A stretch of DNA of 64,000 bases from an uncultured Pseudomonadales bacterium (GCA_905182095.1 CAJJAQ010000020.1:1-64000); one strand, 5' to 3'; counted from the stretch's first letter, positions 36,176 to 45,472 are shown. Made by a program: numbers and translations. Notes: a model not told the origin generated them from the letters alone.

Positions 36176-38809
36176 ATGGCAACGTCTCCTCGGCCCAGCC
36201 GAAAGCGCAAATTTCTTTTATTTCTCATCAATTTGGGTGTGAGTTCGCTGTGCGCGGTAGGTATTGGCTTGGCCGGTATTTATATTTATTTGGACCCGCA
36301 AATCCCCAAAGCGGAAACCTTCCGCAATGTAGAATTCCAAACCCCGTTACGGATTTACGCTAATGGTGGCGAGCTAATTGGCGAATTTGGCGAGCGTAGG
36401 CTAATACCTATTTCTATAGAAGATGTGCCTAAGCACTTTATCAACGCTATTTTGGACACTGAAGACAAGCGCTTCTATGAGCATAACGGCATAGACTATA
36501 TTTCGTTGACTAACGATATTTTCCAGCTTATTGGCGGCATCATCGCACCCTCAGGCGCTAAGGCTGGCGGTGCTAGCACCATTACCATGCAGCTTGCGCG
36601 CAACGTGTCTTTTACTCTTGAACGCAAATTTCTAAGAAAGTTCAAAGAAATGCTTTTGGCTCTTAAAATTGAGCAAGAATTGAGCAAGGACGAAATTCTG
36701 GAGCTGTACATCAACATTGTGCCCTTCGGCAAAAGAGCCTATGGCGCAGAAGCCGCTGCACTGACCTACTATGGCCAATCGCTCAAAGACCTGAAGTTGG
36801 AACAACTGGCTATGCTTGCCGGTATTCCGCAACGACCCGAAGCGGGCAACCCCATTAACGGTCCCACCTGGGCACTACGCCGACGCAACCAGGTACTGGG
36901 GCGAATGCTCAATCAAAACTCGATCACTCGAGCCGAATACGACCAAGCGACAGCAACGCCACTGAGTGCCCAGGTTTATGCGCGGACCTTGGACCTAGCC
37001 AGCCCCTACGCCGCAGAGTGGGCACGTCAGCAAGTAACTGGGAAATTCCCGGACCTATATACCGGCGGCTACGAAATTTATACGACACTAGATGTCGGCA
37101 TGCAGTCAGCAGCGGTTGCAGCAATGCGCAACGGATTAGAAAAATACGACCGTGGTCATGGCTATCGTGGCGCGGAAGCCGTTGCTTCCCAAGAGGTGAT
37201 GAATTTGATCGCAGCGGAATTTCCGCCAGAGCAAGAACTGGCTCAAGCGCCAGTAACCGGTGATATTCCAGGCGAGCTTAACCAACCCATTAAGCAAGAA
37301 ATTAGCGAAGAAATTTTGGCTCCGCTTGGCGACCTACAAATTTTCGCCGACATGGTGCCAGCAATTGTCACCAAAGTAGGCGCCCAAGAAGCCATAGCTT
37401 ATACGTTGGATGGACAAGCTCATGCCATTACGCGACTGAATACGTTATGGGCCAGGGCCTATGTGGACGTCGACCGCCGAGGGCCACCACTGACTTCCAT
37501 AGGTGAAGTTGTTGCCGTGGGCGATATTATCCGTTTACAGAAGCGCGTTTTAGACACAAACCTTGAGGAGTCTTGGCAACTGGCGCAGCTGCCAGAAATA
37601 CAGGGTGCGTTGGTATCACTAGATCCGGAAAGCGGCTATGTGAAAGCCATGGTTGGTGGTTACGACTTTTACCGCAATCAATACAACTACGCATTGCAGT
37701 CAAGCCGCCAGCCGGGTTCTGGCTTCAAGCCATTCTTGTATTCAACGGCAATCGCCAACGGCGTAACCCCAGCCGACATATTTCTTGATGCACCACTGGT
37801 TTTTGACGACAAAAATTTAGAATCTCAATATCGACCGGACAACGACAACAACCGTTACAACGGCCCAACACGTTTGCGCGAGGCGCTGTACCGGTCCATT
37901 AACTTGGTCTCCATGCGGGTACTCTTGCGCGTGGGCGCGAGCAAAGTGATTAATCATGTAAAGCGTTTTGGCTTCGATACCAGCACCTTCCCGCGCAACA
38001 CCCAGCTTGCAATAGGCGGTGGCACAATGACTGTAGCGCCCTTAGATATGGCCAAAGCATACGCTGTGCTGGCCAACGGCGGCTATCTGGTGGAAGCGCA
38101 AATTATTGATCGTATTGTGAATCAAAATGGCCAGGTGGTATTCGTCAATCAATCACCAAAGGTTTGCCGTAACTGTGCAGTAGATGAAGAACCCGTAGCC
38201 AACACCGCCGCAACAAGGCGCCGATCTCTTGCTGCTGACCCAACCGACTGGCTGATGAATAACAACTCTATTGAAGACCTTGTACAGGCCATCAGCCAGA
38301 CCTCAACCAAGCCAAAATATGCGCCGCGTGTATTAGACGAGCGTAACGCTTTTATCATGCAGTCCATGCTTAGAGATGTCGTGAAAAGAGGTACTGGGCG
38401 CCGGGCCCTTGTACTCGAACGCGGCGACCTTGCCGGCAAAACTGGCACCACCAACGACGCCGCTGACACTTGGTTTAATGGTTTTAACAGCAGCCTAGTA
38501 GCCAGCGTATGGGTCGGTTTTAGCGATCAAAATCCGTTAGGCAGCAATGCCTACGGTTCAAATGTGCCGCTGCCCATCTGGATAGACTTTATGCGCGAAG
38601 CATTGGTGGATATACCCGAGCTTTTACCCAGCCAACCTGCTGGCATAGTGACGCTAAAGGTTGATCCCAAAACAGGCGAGGCCGTGTCGCCATCGAACCC
38701 TCAAGGCATTTCCGAGATATTTCTCGCCGAGACCGCGCCCACTGTAGAAGAAGGCAACAACCAAGGCAGCGGCGAGCAAGAAAGCATTCGGGCAGTAGAT
38801 TTGTTCTAG
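36176..38809 (+). CDS. mrcA: penicillin-binding protein 1A
   Basis: Bifunctional peptidoglycan glycosyltransferase and transpeptidase, 877 residues, anchored by one helix at about 12-38. The glycosyltransferase domain has the catalytic Glu in ILDTEDKRFYEHNGID (about 90-105) and ASTITMQLARN. After an OB-like insert, the transpeptidase domain has the active Ser in SGFK (about 515), SIN, and KTGTT at about 755-759. Length and domain order fit PBP1A. It diverges from pilM as ponA does in Pseudomonas. The C-terminal tail is acidic and low in structure. Confidence 0.95.
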   Translation: MATSPRPSRKRKFLLFLINLGVSSLCAVGIGLAGIYIYLDPQIPKAETFRNVEFQTPLRIYANGGELIGEFGERRLIPISIEDVPKHFINAILDTEDKRFYEHNGIDYISLTNDIFQLIGGIIAPSGAKAGGASTITMQLARNVSFTLERKFLRKFKEMLLALKIEQELSKDEILELYINIVPFGKRAYGAEAAALTYYGQSLKDLKLEQLAMLAGIPQRPEAGNPINGPTWALRRRNQVLGRMLNQNSITRAEYDQATATPLSAQVYARTLDLASPYAAEWARQQVTGKFPDLYTGGYEIYTTLDVGMQSAAVAAMRNGLEKYDRGHGYRGAEAVASQEVMNLIAAEFPPEQELAQAPVTGDIPGELNQPIKQEISEEILAPLGDLQIFADMVPAIVTKVGAQEAIAYTLDGQAHAITRLNTLWARAYVDVDRRGPPLTSIGEVVAVGDIIRLQKRVLDTNLEESWQLAQLPEIQGALVSLDPESGYVKAMVGGYDFYRNQYNYALQSSRQPGSGFKPFLYSTAIANGVTPADIFLDAPLVFDDKNLESQYRPDNDNNRYNGPTRLREALYRSINLVSMRVLLRVGASKVINHVKRFGFDTSTFPRNTQLAIGGGTMTVAPLDMAKAYAVLANGGYLVEAQIIDRIVNQNGQVVFVNQSPKVCRNCAVDEEPVANTAATRRRSLAADPTDWLMNNNSIEDLVQAISQTSTKPKYAPRVLDERNAFIMQSMLRDVVKRGTGRRALVLERGDLAGKTGTTNDAADTWFNGFNSSLVASVWVGFSDQNPLGSNAYGSNVPLPIWIDFMREALVDIPELLPSQPAGIVTLKVDPKTGEAVSPSNPQGISEIFLAETAPTVEEGNNQGSGEQESIRAVDLF

Positions 38810-38848
38810 GTAAGTTGGGTCGGATTAGTGCGCGATGGCACGCTCCAA

Positions 38849-40276
38849 TTACTGAATAACCTTAATAAGGTCTCCGGCTCTTGGCTCACCTCTGGGGTGG
38901 TGACCATTAATCACTCGCAAAGTTTCCTCCCCATCTACTTTGATAGACATTTTGGCAGCAAGCTTTGCATAGGTGTCGCCGGGACGGGCTTCTACTAAAG
39001 CAATACTCTGCTTATTAATCAGACGCAGATCATCTGCGGACATAGCACGAAACGACATCACCATATCTTTAAAGAGTTTTTCAAAGGCAACAGGATCGCC
39101 CTTGTCCTTAAGTTCTCCATTAAATACGTAAACCCCATTTTCCTTATACAACACCGCAATCTTGCGCAGCTTCGGCGTCTCACCCGGCACTTTTATAGAG
39201 GCCAAATAACCAGCATAGGGACCCGCCTGAATTTCTTCGCCATTCTCTAAATCATCACGGCGCAGAGTTTTGGTCAAATATTCTTCAGGGGTTTGAGGTT
39301 CAGCAGGCAGCGCGGTTCGCCTAGCGGACATGTTGCCCTCGCCATTTGGCTCGTTGCCAAAGACTTCCGAGGACGTAGCCTGAACATTCCAGCCTTCTGG
39401 AAAAGCAATTTTAAGCCTCAGTGCGCCGTGGTAATAAACACCTTCGTGAACAACACCTGTGGCAGATTCATCACCAAAGCGCAGCCCCGCCAACATTGCA
39501 TAGTATTCACGTTCAGGTTCCGGCAAATCTACCAGCTGCAAATGCTGAGACTGCTCAACCAATTCATTGAGGCGTTTATTGTGGGCCGGGTGACTACCCA
39601 GCAAACCATGGTAAATGGTGGGTGCGTTTTTTACCGAGCGCTGAAAATCGTCGTGATCGCGCAACTGTTGAATACTTGCCAATAACGCCCGAGGGTCATA
39701 TCCAGCGCGCAAAATAAGGTCGGTGCCTATCTCATCGGCCTCTAACTCGTGCTCACGACGATAACCCGCCAACGCCGTTGCGCTAATGGTATTGGCCAAA
39801 CCATAAGTTGCGCTAGAACCTGTAGCAAAGGTACCCAAGAAACCTAGGATTTTGCCCAAGCGACCTCTGTTTACAGTGCGCTTAGTATGAGCACCAACCA
39901 CGTGACCAATTTCATGACCAAGCACCGCAGCCAACTCATCTTCATTATTAAAGAAAGCCAAAATACCGCGAGTGACAAAAATGTATCCGTCTGCTGTAGC
40001 CCACGCATTAACAATAGGCTGATCCACCACCACAAAGGTATAAGTCCGTCCTGCATGGGGCGAAACCGAAAGTAAACGCTCACCAATCTCGGTGACATAT
40101 GCCTGCCACTCATCATCTGGATAAATAACCCCCTTCTCGACAAACTCGTTATATATCTCAGCGCCGACGCCAGCATGGACGGGCGCGGGGAAGGCAGCAA
40201 AAGACAATAACGCCAGAGTTACAAGGCAACTTAAAACGCGATTTGCATAACTAGAGGCAGAAAGATGTTTGATCAT
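38849..40276 (-). CDS. M48-family periplasmic metalloprotease, BepA/LoiP-like
   Basis: A 475-residue zinc protease with a signal peptide (about 15-35, cut near VHA). The catalytic motif HEIGH is at 121-125, and the third ligand Glu lies in ELEADEIGTDLI. After the protease domain (about 45-270) comes a beta-rich domain and a C-terminal segment (RPGDTYAKLAAKMSI... RAGDLIKV) seen in M48 quality-control proteases. BepA helps fold or degrade stalled outer-membrane proteins such as LptD. The TPR part of true BepA is not obvious here, so I give no symbol. The gene is convergent with mrcA, with no clear terminator between. Confidence 0.85.
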   Translation of the reverse strand: MIKHLSASSYANRVLSCLVTLALLSFAAFPAPVHAGVGAEIYNEFVEKGVIYPDDEWQAYVTEIGERLLSVSPHAGRTYTFVVVDQPIVNAWATADGYIFVTRGILAFFNNEDELAAVLGHEIGHVVGAHTKRTVNRGRLGKILGFLGTFATGSSATYGLANTISATALAGYRREHELEADEIGTDLILRAGYDPRALLASIQQLRDHDDFQRSVKNAPTIYHGLLGSHPAHNKRLNELVEQSQHLQLVDLPEPEREYYAMLAGLRFGDESATGVVHEGVYYHGALRLKIAFPEGWNVQATSSEVFGNEPNGEGNMSARRTALPAEPQTPEEYLTKTLRRDDLENGEEIQAGPYAGYLASIKVPGETPKLRKIAVLYKENGVYVFNGELKDKGDPVAFEKLFKDMVMSFRAMSADDLRLINKQSIALVEARPGDTYAKLAAKMSIKVDGEETLRVINGHHPRGEPRAGDLIKVIQ

Positions 40277-40702
40277 TTAACAGTGCTCAAAATTAGACAG
40301 CAAAGTAGGCAAAACTCAAAAACGCACAGACCGTAAGGATATACAGACTAAATCAGGAAAGGGAGGCGCAAAGGCATCAATTACCATTTTCGGCGACAGG
40401 AGGTTTTAAACAGTGGAGCAAAACGTATAGAAGCCATAGGTATTGCAGTAGCGCGCACCAAAAATGAACAAAAAAAGTTGGCGCAACATGGCATCATTGA
40501 TGATCGACAAAATCTAACTAATGCAGGAGGAATCCGCATTGGTAGCAGCATTCAGGTGAAACTCTTTGCAGTAAGGGTTCAAAAGAGCTGTGCACGCTGA
40601 GGAAGACTAAAAAATATTAGCGGTGAATTTATTGTTCCAAACCAGCCACCTAATTCTAGCCATTTAGATCTAGCCATTTAAATCTAGCCATCTAACTCTA
40701 GA
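40277..40702. other. 426-base gap before the gene-cassette-like island
   Basis: It holds the promoter region of the M48 protease and no gene I can support. A frame open over about 40410-40600 lacks a start and a recognisable domain. Near its end is a 14-base tandem repeat, listed separately. Composition is more A+T-rich toward the right, in line with the following foreign-looking genes. Confidence 0.5.
40654..40701. repeat. 14-bp tandem repeat upstream of the VOC gene
   Basis: Three copies of a unit close to ATCTAGCCATTTAA, plus a partial fourth, end two bases before the ATG pair of the VOC gene. They could mark the left junction of an inserted segment. Confidence 0.75.
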
Positions 40703-41140
40703 TTGATGATGCAATATTTGGAAAATCACAAATCAAAGACAGTGCCGATACTTAGATACCAAGATGCAAAAAAATCTATTGTATGGCTGTGTAAAACATT
40801 TGGTTTTGAGGTATTTTTAGAGGTGGCTGGCAAAAATGAAGCGGTAGAACATGCTCGTTTAGTTCTAGGTGACAGCATGGTAATGATTGCTTCTTTTGGT
40901 CGTGATGGCGATTTTGAAAATAGCTTTGTATCACCAGTAGAAGTTGGCGGTGTTACGCAGTGCACTTCGATCTATGTCGAGGATCCAGAGAACATCTATA
41001 AAATGGTCATTGAGGCTGGTGCCGAAATAATTGATAAGCTCGCTGAGTTTCAGTTTGGTGGTAGGACATTCAGCTGCAAAGACATTGAATCTAACGTATG
41101 GATCTTTACTAGCCATAATCCATGGGGGAAATTTTGGTAA
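40703..41140 (+). CDS. VOC-superfamily (glyoxalase/bleomycin-resistance-like) protein
   Basis: A 145-residue protein with the paired beta-alpha-beta-beta-beta modules of the VOC fold: KTVPILRYQDAKKSIVWLCKTFGFE at the start, then HARLVLGDSMVMIASFG, then SIYVEDPENIYKMVIEAGAEIIDKLAEFQFGGRTFSCKDIESNVWIFTS. It resembles the YdeT/PhnB-like 'glyoxalase family' common in gene cassettes. Metal ligands and the substrate cannot be assigned. Two ATGs stand in a row, with no strong ribosome site. Its TAA stops four bases before an attC-like box. Confidence 0.75.
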   Translation: MMMQYLENHKSKTVPILRYQDAKKSIVWLCKTFGFEVFLEVAGKNEAVEHARLVLGDSMVMIASFGRDGDFENSFVSPVEVGGVTQCTSIYVEDPENIYKMVIEAGAEIIDKLAEFQFGGRTFSCKDIESNVWIFTSHNPWGKFW

Positions 41141-41144
41141 GCGT

Positions 41145-41264
41145 ACCTAACAAACTGCTCGATCTGACTTCCACTGCGTTGCTCGTCTTGTACGCCTCGC
41201 CACCCTCGCCACCCTCGCACAAAAACAATCAAACGCGTTCCGCCAGCATAGCTGGGGGTTAGGC
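41145..41264 (+). other. attC-like recombination site 1
   Basis: 120 bases from ACCTAAC (41145-41151, RYYYAAC type) to GTTAGGC (41258-41264, GTTRRRY type). Inside the outer boxes, a three-base unpaired spacer (AAA against CCC) is followed by a short inner match (CTGCT against CAGCT after folding), in the style of Vibrio-type attC sites. The length is in the normal range. The core 7-mers are degenerate and can occur by chance about once per kb, so the position relative to the genes is the main support. Confidence 0.5.
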
Positions 41265-41268
41265 ATCC

Positions 41269-41784
41269 GTGGTGCGAATTGAGATACGAGATGAACGTCC
41301 CGCTGACTACTCCAAGGTTGATGATCTTATTCGGGCCGCATTTAATGGCGATGCCCAGGCGCAAATAGTAACTGCGCTACGCGAATCTGATGAGCGTTAT
41401 ATTTCGCTAGTAGCTGAACAAGATGGCTTGCTCGTTGGACATATATTCTTCTCGCCGATTGAATTCGAAGAAGGCTTTAACCACCAAAGTTGCCAATTGT
41501 CACCGATTTCTGTTTCACCTACCGAGCAAGGAAAGGGAATAGGTGGCGAGTTGATAAGCGCTGGCCTAGAGCGATGCAAAATTAATGGTTGGAACTCAGT
41601 TTTTCTGTTAGGTAATCCTGCCTATTATTCTCGTTTCGGTTTCATGTTCGCTAGTGAAATCGGACTACACTGCAATGGTTCGCTCGATCCATATTTACAA
41701 TACGTCGAACTAGAATCAGGAGTACTGAATGACTGTCACGGTCTTATATCATTTCATTCTGCATTTAATCCGCCAGATACCTAA
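41269..41784 (+). CDS. GNAT family N-acetyltransferase in a cassette-like position
   Basis: A 171-residue acetyltransferase of the YhbS type. It has VRIEIRDERPADYSKVDDLIRAAF at the N terminus, the acetyl-CoA loop SPISVSPTEQGKGIGGELISAGLERCK (about 83-109) and the late FLLGNPAYYSRFGF segment (about 116-129). It starts with GTG four bases after an attC-like box. Its TAA lies inside the next ACCTAAC box. Both are typical of integron cassette genes, which usually lack their own promoter. The acceptor molecule is unknown. Confidence 0.8.
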   Translation: MVRIEIRDERPADYSKVDDLIRAAFNGDAQAQIVTALRESDERYISLVAEQDGLLVGHIFFSPIEFEEGFNHQSCQLSPISVSPTEQGKGIGGELISAGLERCKINGWNSVFLLGNPAYYSRFGFMFASEIGLHCNGSLDPYLQYVELESGVLNDCHGLISFHSAFNPPDT

Positions 41785-41930
41785 CACTCAGCTGAAGTCT
41801 CTTCGATTCATCGCTGGACGCGCTAACACAGCGTATGCCCCACTGATGGACTGCCTCGACTAAATGGCCTTTCGAGCTTTATTAAAATCGAACGGTTCTG
41901 CCATAGTCTATTCGCCACACAGCGTTAGAC
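41779..41930 (+). other. attC-like recombination site 2 (weak)
   Basis: It runs from ACCTAAC (41779-41785), which contains the acetyltransferase stop codon, to GTTAGAC (41924-41930). At 152 bases it is slightly longer than most attC sites, and the inner boxes pair poorly, so it may be degenerate. No further cassette gene follows before rpmE. Confidence 0.35.
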
Positions 41931-42039
41931 TGCAAATCGGAGAATTGCTACAGAATTTCTAAAGGTCGGAAAAAACAGAGTATTACTAGGTGCCCCACCA
42001 GAACGGTGAGGCGAACAGACTATCTGGCACAAATCAGAA

Positions 42040-42058
42040 GGCCCAGATAATGGGCCTA
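42040..42058 (-). terminator. terminator hairpin after rpmE
   Basis: AGGCCCA-GATAA-TGGGCCT (plus strand) forms a perfect seven-base stem ten bases past the rpmE stop. On the minus strand a T-containing stretch follows, which fits a rho-independent terminator. Confidence 0.65.
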
Positions 42059-42068
42059 GAAAAGTGGT

Positions 42069-42287
42069 CTAGCTACCGCCGCTGCTTCTTTTAGCGAATC
42101 GCTGACGGTACTTCTCTACACGACCACCAGTGTCTAAGATCTTCTGCTTACCGGTGTAGAAAGGGTGGCAGCTTGAGCAAACATCCAAGTGGAGGTCTTC
42201 TTTAAGCGTAGTGCCAATTTGGAGTTCAGCGCCGCAACTACAAGTTGCCTTCACGATGTTGTACTCAGGATGTATTTCAGGCTTCAT
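42069..42287 (-). CDS. rpmE: 50S ribosomal protein L31
   Basis: 72-residue ribosomal protein L31 at the subunit interface. Cys16, Cys18, Cys37 and Cys40 (CSC and CSSC) make this the zinc-binding C+ form, not the zinc-free paralogue used under zinc starvation. [24 protein letters not shown] is the family core. It diverges from priA, as in related genomes, and has its own terminator. Confidence 0.97.
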   Translation of the reverse strand: MKPEIHPEYNIVKATCSCGAELQIGTTLKEDLHLDVCSSCHPFYTGKQKILDTGGRVEKYRQRFAKRSSGGS

Positions 42288-42490
42288 AGCGGCTAACCGT
42301 CATCAAAATTTTAAGGTCGCAGAGTTTAACAGAAGCCGACTCATTGGCAACCTCGCGTTGGGATAATATAAATACTAAGTAGCCGCGCCCCTCCCAAACT
42401 TTACCTTCTTTTCCTCACCCAATAACCCCCAATCTCGCAATCTTTCTTCCCCGGGCTTCGCACTTGGCTCAACTCTCCGTAGAATGCCCT

Positions 42491-44662
42491 ATGAATCAGG
42501 CAAATCGAATTATCCAAGTAGCTGTTCCGCGCCCATTGCACGCGGTCTATGACTACAGTGTGCCTGAGGATATGCCCATTCCTAACGTAGGTGCTCGCCT
42601 GAGCGTGCCTTTTGGTCGCACTCAGACCATTGGTGTTTGCGTTAATGTTGACGTCACCAGTCCACATAAAAGCCCTAAGCCGATTACCGCAATAATCGAC
42701 GATGACGCAGCTATTACCGGTGAGCTACTGGACTTGGCCCATTGGATGAGTACCTATTATCACCACCCTCTGGGTGAGGTGTTGGCAACCATTTTGCCCA
42801 ACGCTGCGCGCAAAGGTCTGCCCTTCGTTTTGGAGGAAGAGGACTTTTGGCACTTGCTTCAAGCTCAATACACCAATGCTCGCGCACCAAAGCAAACTGC
42901 TCTTGTTGAATATATGAACCAGCAATTGCTGGAATACCCGGTAATTTCGGGTAAGGCGTTGGTTGAGGCTGGTTTTAGTCGCGCCATGATCAACAAGCTG
43001 GCGGAGTTAGAAGTTATAAGCCGTGTTTCTGCGGCGACCCGGCGCGAACTTGCCGCGAAAGCACCGGCCTTGGACGCCAGTGCTGAGCAAATTGCTGCCA
43101 TCGACGCCATTGAGGCAGCGGCTGGGCGCTTTGAGGTTTTACTTTTAGAAGGTGTTACCGGCAGCGGTAAAACGGAAGTGTACTTACAAAGTATGGCGCC
43201 GGTGTTGGCTCGGGGCGGTCAGGTGATGGTGCTTGTGCCTGAGATTGCGCTTACGCCGCAAACCTTGGCGCGTTTTGAGAAACGCTTTGGCCAAGTGGGT
43301 ATGCTGCATTCGGCGTTAACCGACAAGCAGCGCTTGCAGACTTGGCTGCGTTGCCGGGATGGCGAGCTGAATATTTTGATCGGTACGCGCTCTGCCGTGT
43401 TCACGCCCTTTAAACAATTGGACCTTATTATTGTTGATGAGGAACACGACAGCTCTTATAAGCAGCAAGAGGGTTTACGTTACTCGGCTAGGGATCTTAC
43501 CGCCAAGCGCGCCCATAGCCTTGGCATTCCCCTGGTGCTGGGCTCTGCCACGCCATCGCTAGAATCTCTATATAACGTAGCACGCAAGCGTTACACCTTG
43601 CTCAAGTTACCCCACCGAGCCGGCGGCGCCAGCATGCCTTCCTATCATTTGATCGACTTGCGCGGCCAAAAACTCCAGGACGGTTTTTCTAGAACTTTAA
43701 TCGATGTGATTCGTCATCACTTGACCGCGAAAGGTCAGGTGCTGATTTATCTGAATCGTCGCGGCTTTGCGCCCACCCTGCTGTGCCAGTCCTGTGGCTG
43801 GCAATGTCATTGCTCAGATTGCGATGCCAAGCTCACTCTGCACCGCTCGCCTGCGCAAATGATTTGCCATCACTGCATGCTTAAGTTCCAAATTCCTGAA
43901 CTCTGCGAACACTGCGGGCAGCCGGGTCTTTTACCTGTGGGTCTTGGCACCCAGCGCGCAGAAGATGCCGTGGAGGCATTGTTTCCGGAAGTGCCCATTT
44001 ATCGGGTCGACCGCGATACCACTCGTACCAATCGGCAATTGGGGGAGCAGTTGGACAAAATCAACGAGGGTTCTTCCTGCATTATGGTGGGCACGCAAAT
44101 GCTTGCCAAAGGCCACCACTTTCCGTCGGTGACTCTAGTAGTGGTGCTGAATGCCGACAGTGGTTTTTTAAGCCCAGATTTTCGCGCGCCGGAGCGCACC
44201 GCTCAGTTGGTTGTTCAGGTCGCTGGCCGAGCTGGAAGGGCCGAACGTCCGGGTGAGGTTTGGATTCAGTCCTATCAGCCAGACAACCCAATGCTCACTA
44301 GACTAATTGAGGAAGGCTACGACGGTTTCGCTCAGGAAGAGCTGAAAACCCGAGAGGGCGCGGGCCTACCGCCCATTTTACCCATGGCCATGCTTCGGGC
44401 GGAAGCAGAAGATGGTCGTATTGCCCTAGATTTTCTGCAAACCTGCAAAAACACCTTCACTGGCATGGGGCAAAAACAGGTGGAAGTTATGGGCCCAATA
44501 CCTGCGCCCATGGCACGTATTGCCAACAGATTTCGCTACCAATTAATGCTCATTGCGCCCAGCCGTAGCCAACTGCACCAACTATTACATGGTCTTGGCA
44601 GACCCAAGGTGCCGGCTCAGTTGCGGTGGTCTATTGACGTTGATCCCTACGACGCGTTGTAA
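42491..44662 (+). CDS. priA: primosomal replication protein N' (PriA helicase)
   Basis: Restarts stalled replication forks and loads the replicative helicase. It has 723 residues from the ATG at 42491; the frame opens earlier only at a TTG without support. The 3'-DNA-binding domain comes first (IIQVAVPRPLHAVYDYSV). The helicase core has GVTGSGKTE at about 221-229 and DEEHDSSYKQ. The zinc-binding insert has paired cysteines (CQSCGWQCHCSDC, CHHCMLKFQIPELCEHCG). The C-terminal VAGRAGRAERPGEVWIQSYQPDN holds the arginine finger region. In Pseudomonas argS follows priA; here ftsN does. Confidence 0.95.
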   Translation: MNQANRIIQVAVPRPLHAVYDYSVPEDMPIPNVGARLSVPFGRTQTIGVCVNVDVTSPHKSPKPITAIIDDDAAITGELLDLAHWMSTYYHHPLGEVLATILPNAARKGLPFVLEEEDFWHLLQAQYTNARAPKQTALVEYMNQQLLEYPVISGKALVEAGFSRAMINKLAELEVISRVSAATRRELAAKAPALDASAEQIAAIDAIEAAAGRFEVLLLEGVTGSGKTEVYLQSMAPVLARGGQVMVLVPEIALTPQTLARFEKRFGQVGMLHSALTDKQRLQTWLRCRDGELNILIGTRSAVFTPFKQLDLIIVDEEHDSSYKQQEGLRYSARDLTAKRAHSLGIPLVLGSATPSLESLYNVARKRYTLLKLPHRAGGASMPSYHLIDLRGQKLQDGFSRTLIDVIRHHLTAKGQVLIYLNRRGFAPTLLCQSCGWQCHCSDCDAKLTLHRSPAQMICHHCMLKFQIPELCEHCGQPGLLPVGLGTQRAEDAVEALFPEVPIYRVDRDTTRTNRQLGEQLDKINEGSSCIMVGTQMLAKGHHFPSVTLVVVLNADSGFLSPDFRAPERTAQLVVQVAGRAGRAERPGEVWIQSYQPDNPMLTRLIEEGYDGFAQEELKTREGAGLPPILPMAMLRAEAEDGRIALDFLQTCKNTFTGMGQKQVEVMGPIPAPMARIANRFRYQLMLIAPSRSQLHQLLHGLGRPKVPAQLRWSIDVDPYDAL

Positions 44663-44800
44663 GCCAGCTTGCTCAATTTCATTCGTCACTTTCAGTTATC
44701 CCTGTTCGCCTCTGGGTGCCGCGGCCTGTATCATTATTGGTTACAGCTGCATCCCTAACTTGTACCTTACAAATACCTAACTACTACCTAGCTAATACCA

Positions 44801-45352
44801 ATGACAAAAGATTTCGCCGAACGCAACAATCCACGCAAACGCAAACCCGCGGCTCGCAAACCGGCGAAACGGCGCACGCCTACAAAAAGCAAATTGACTT
44901 TTCACGCGCCGAGCTTTTCTTCTGGCGCCTTGGTGGGTGCGGTTGTCGTATTAGTTGCAGCATATGCCCCGGAAATGATCGGTACGTCGACACCTACGCC
45001 CAACAATGCGGTAGCGACAAAAGAAACAGCGACAATTAGCTTTGAATTTCCTCACATATTGAAAAACAACGAAGTGGCGGCTAATCCTGACACCTACTCG
45101 GCGCCACCGGTAAGTACGGATAAGGCAAAGGTTTATAGAATTCAGGTGGCATCATTTAGAAAGGAAGATGACGCTAATATGTTAAGAGCAAAGTTATTGC
45201 TCACGGACCTGCCGAGTACAATTGAAGCATCGGAAATATCTGGCGAAACCTGGTACCGGGTGGTGGTTGGTCCGTTCACTAAAGAGGTCGATGCTGACCG
45301 CGCAATGACCCGCCTACGACAACAAAATTTTTCCGCAATACGGCTTAACTAA
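44801..45352 (+). CDS. ftsN: FtsN-like SPOR-domain cell division protein
   Basis: A 183-residue bitopic protein. A basic cytoplasmic head (about 1-35, rich in Lys/Arg), one membrane helix at about 41-60 (SGALVGAVVVLVAAYAP), a short linker, and a C-terminal SPOR domain (about 108-183: KVYRIQVASFRKEDDANMLRAKLLL ... WYRVVVGPFTKEVDADRAMTRL). SPOR binds septal peptidoglycan, and FtsN-type proteins trigger septum synthesis. The position between priA and hslV is the ftsN position of related bacteria. It is shorter than E. coli FtsN (319 residues), so the linker is much reduced. Confidence 0.87.
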   Translation: MTKDFAERNNPRKRKPAARKPAKRRTPTKSKLTFHAPSFSSGALVGAVVVLVAAYAPEMIGTSTPTPNNAVATKETATISFEFPHILKNNEVAANPDTYSAPPVSTDKAKVYRIQVASFRKEDDANMLRAKLLLTDLPSTIEASEISGETWYRVVVGPFTKEVDADRAMTRLRQQNFSAIRLN

Positions 45353-45376
45353 TTTTGCCTTTAGACATAATACTTT

Positions 45377-45398
45377 GCAGCCGGGCAGCCGGGCAGCC
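45377..45398. repeat. 8-bp tandem repeat before hslV
   Basis: Two and three-quarter copies of GCAGCCGG lie between ftsN and the hslVU promoter. No function is evident. Confidence 0.7.
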
Positions 45399-45404
45399 TT
45401 GGCA

Positions 45405-45434
45405 ATTGAATTGTCCGTCCTGCAACCCCACTAT
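45405..45434 (+). promoter_or_regulatory. sigma-32-type heat-shock promoter for hslVU
   Basis: ATTGAAT (-35 region) and CCCCACTAT (-10 region) are separated by about 14 bases, close to the CTTGAA...CCCCATNT consensus. It lies 40 bases ahead of the hslV start, where hslVU of enterobacteria has its heat-shock promoter. Confidence 0.6.
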
Positions 45435-45472
45435 TATATAGCTCCTAACTTGATCTAATCTGAGAACCATCA

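Larger units (their letters stand above)
40703..41930 (+). mobile_element. two-gene island resembling integron gene cassettes without an integrase
   Basis: Two small plus-strand genes (VOC-like and GNAT-like) interrupt an otherwise conserved chromosomal order (mrcA ... rpmE-priA). Each is followed by a stretch that begins with ACCTAAC and ends with GTTAGGC or GTTAGAC, the R'' and R' forms of attC sites. The stop codons sit at or inside the first box, and the second gene starts four bases after the first site ends. These are the hallmarks of gene cassettes. No integron integrase is in the window, so this would be an attC cluster lacking integrase. The left boundary is not resolved. Confidence 0.5.

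Noticed and set aside
40410-40600. Open frame before the cassette-like island as a gene
   Set aside because: No start codon with a ribosome site in frame and no family resemblance.
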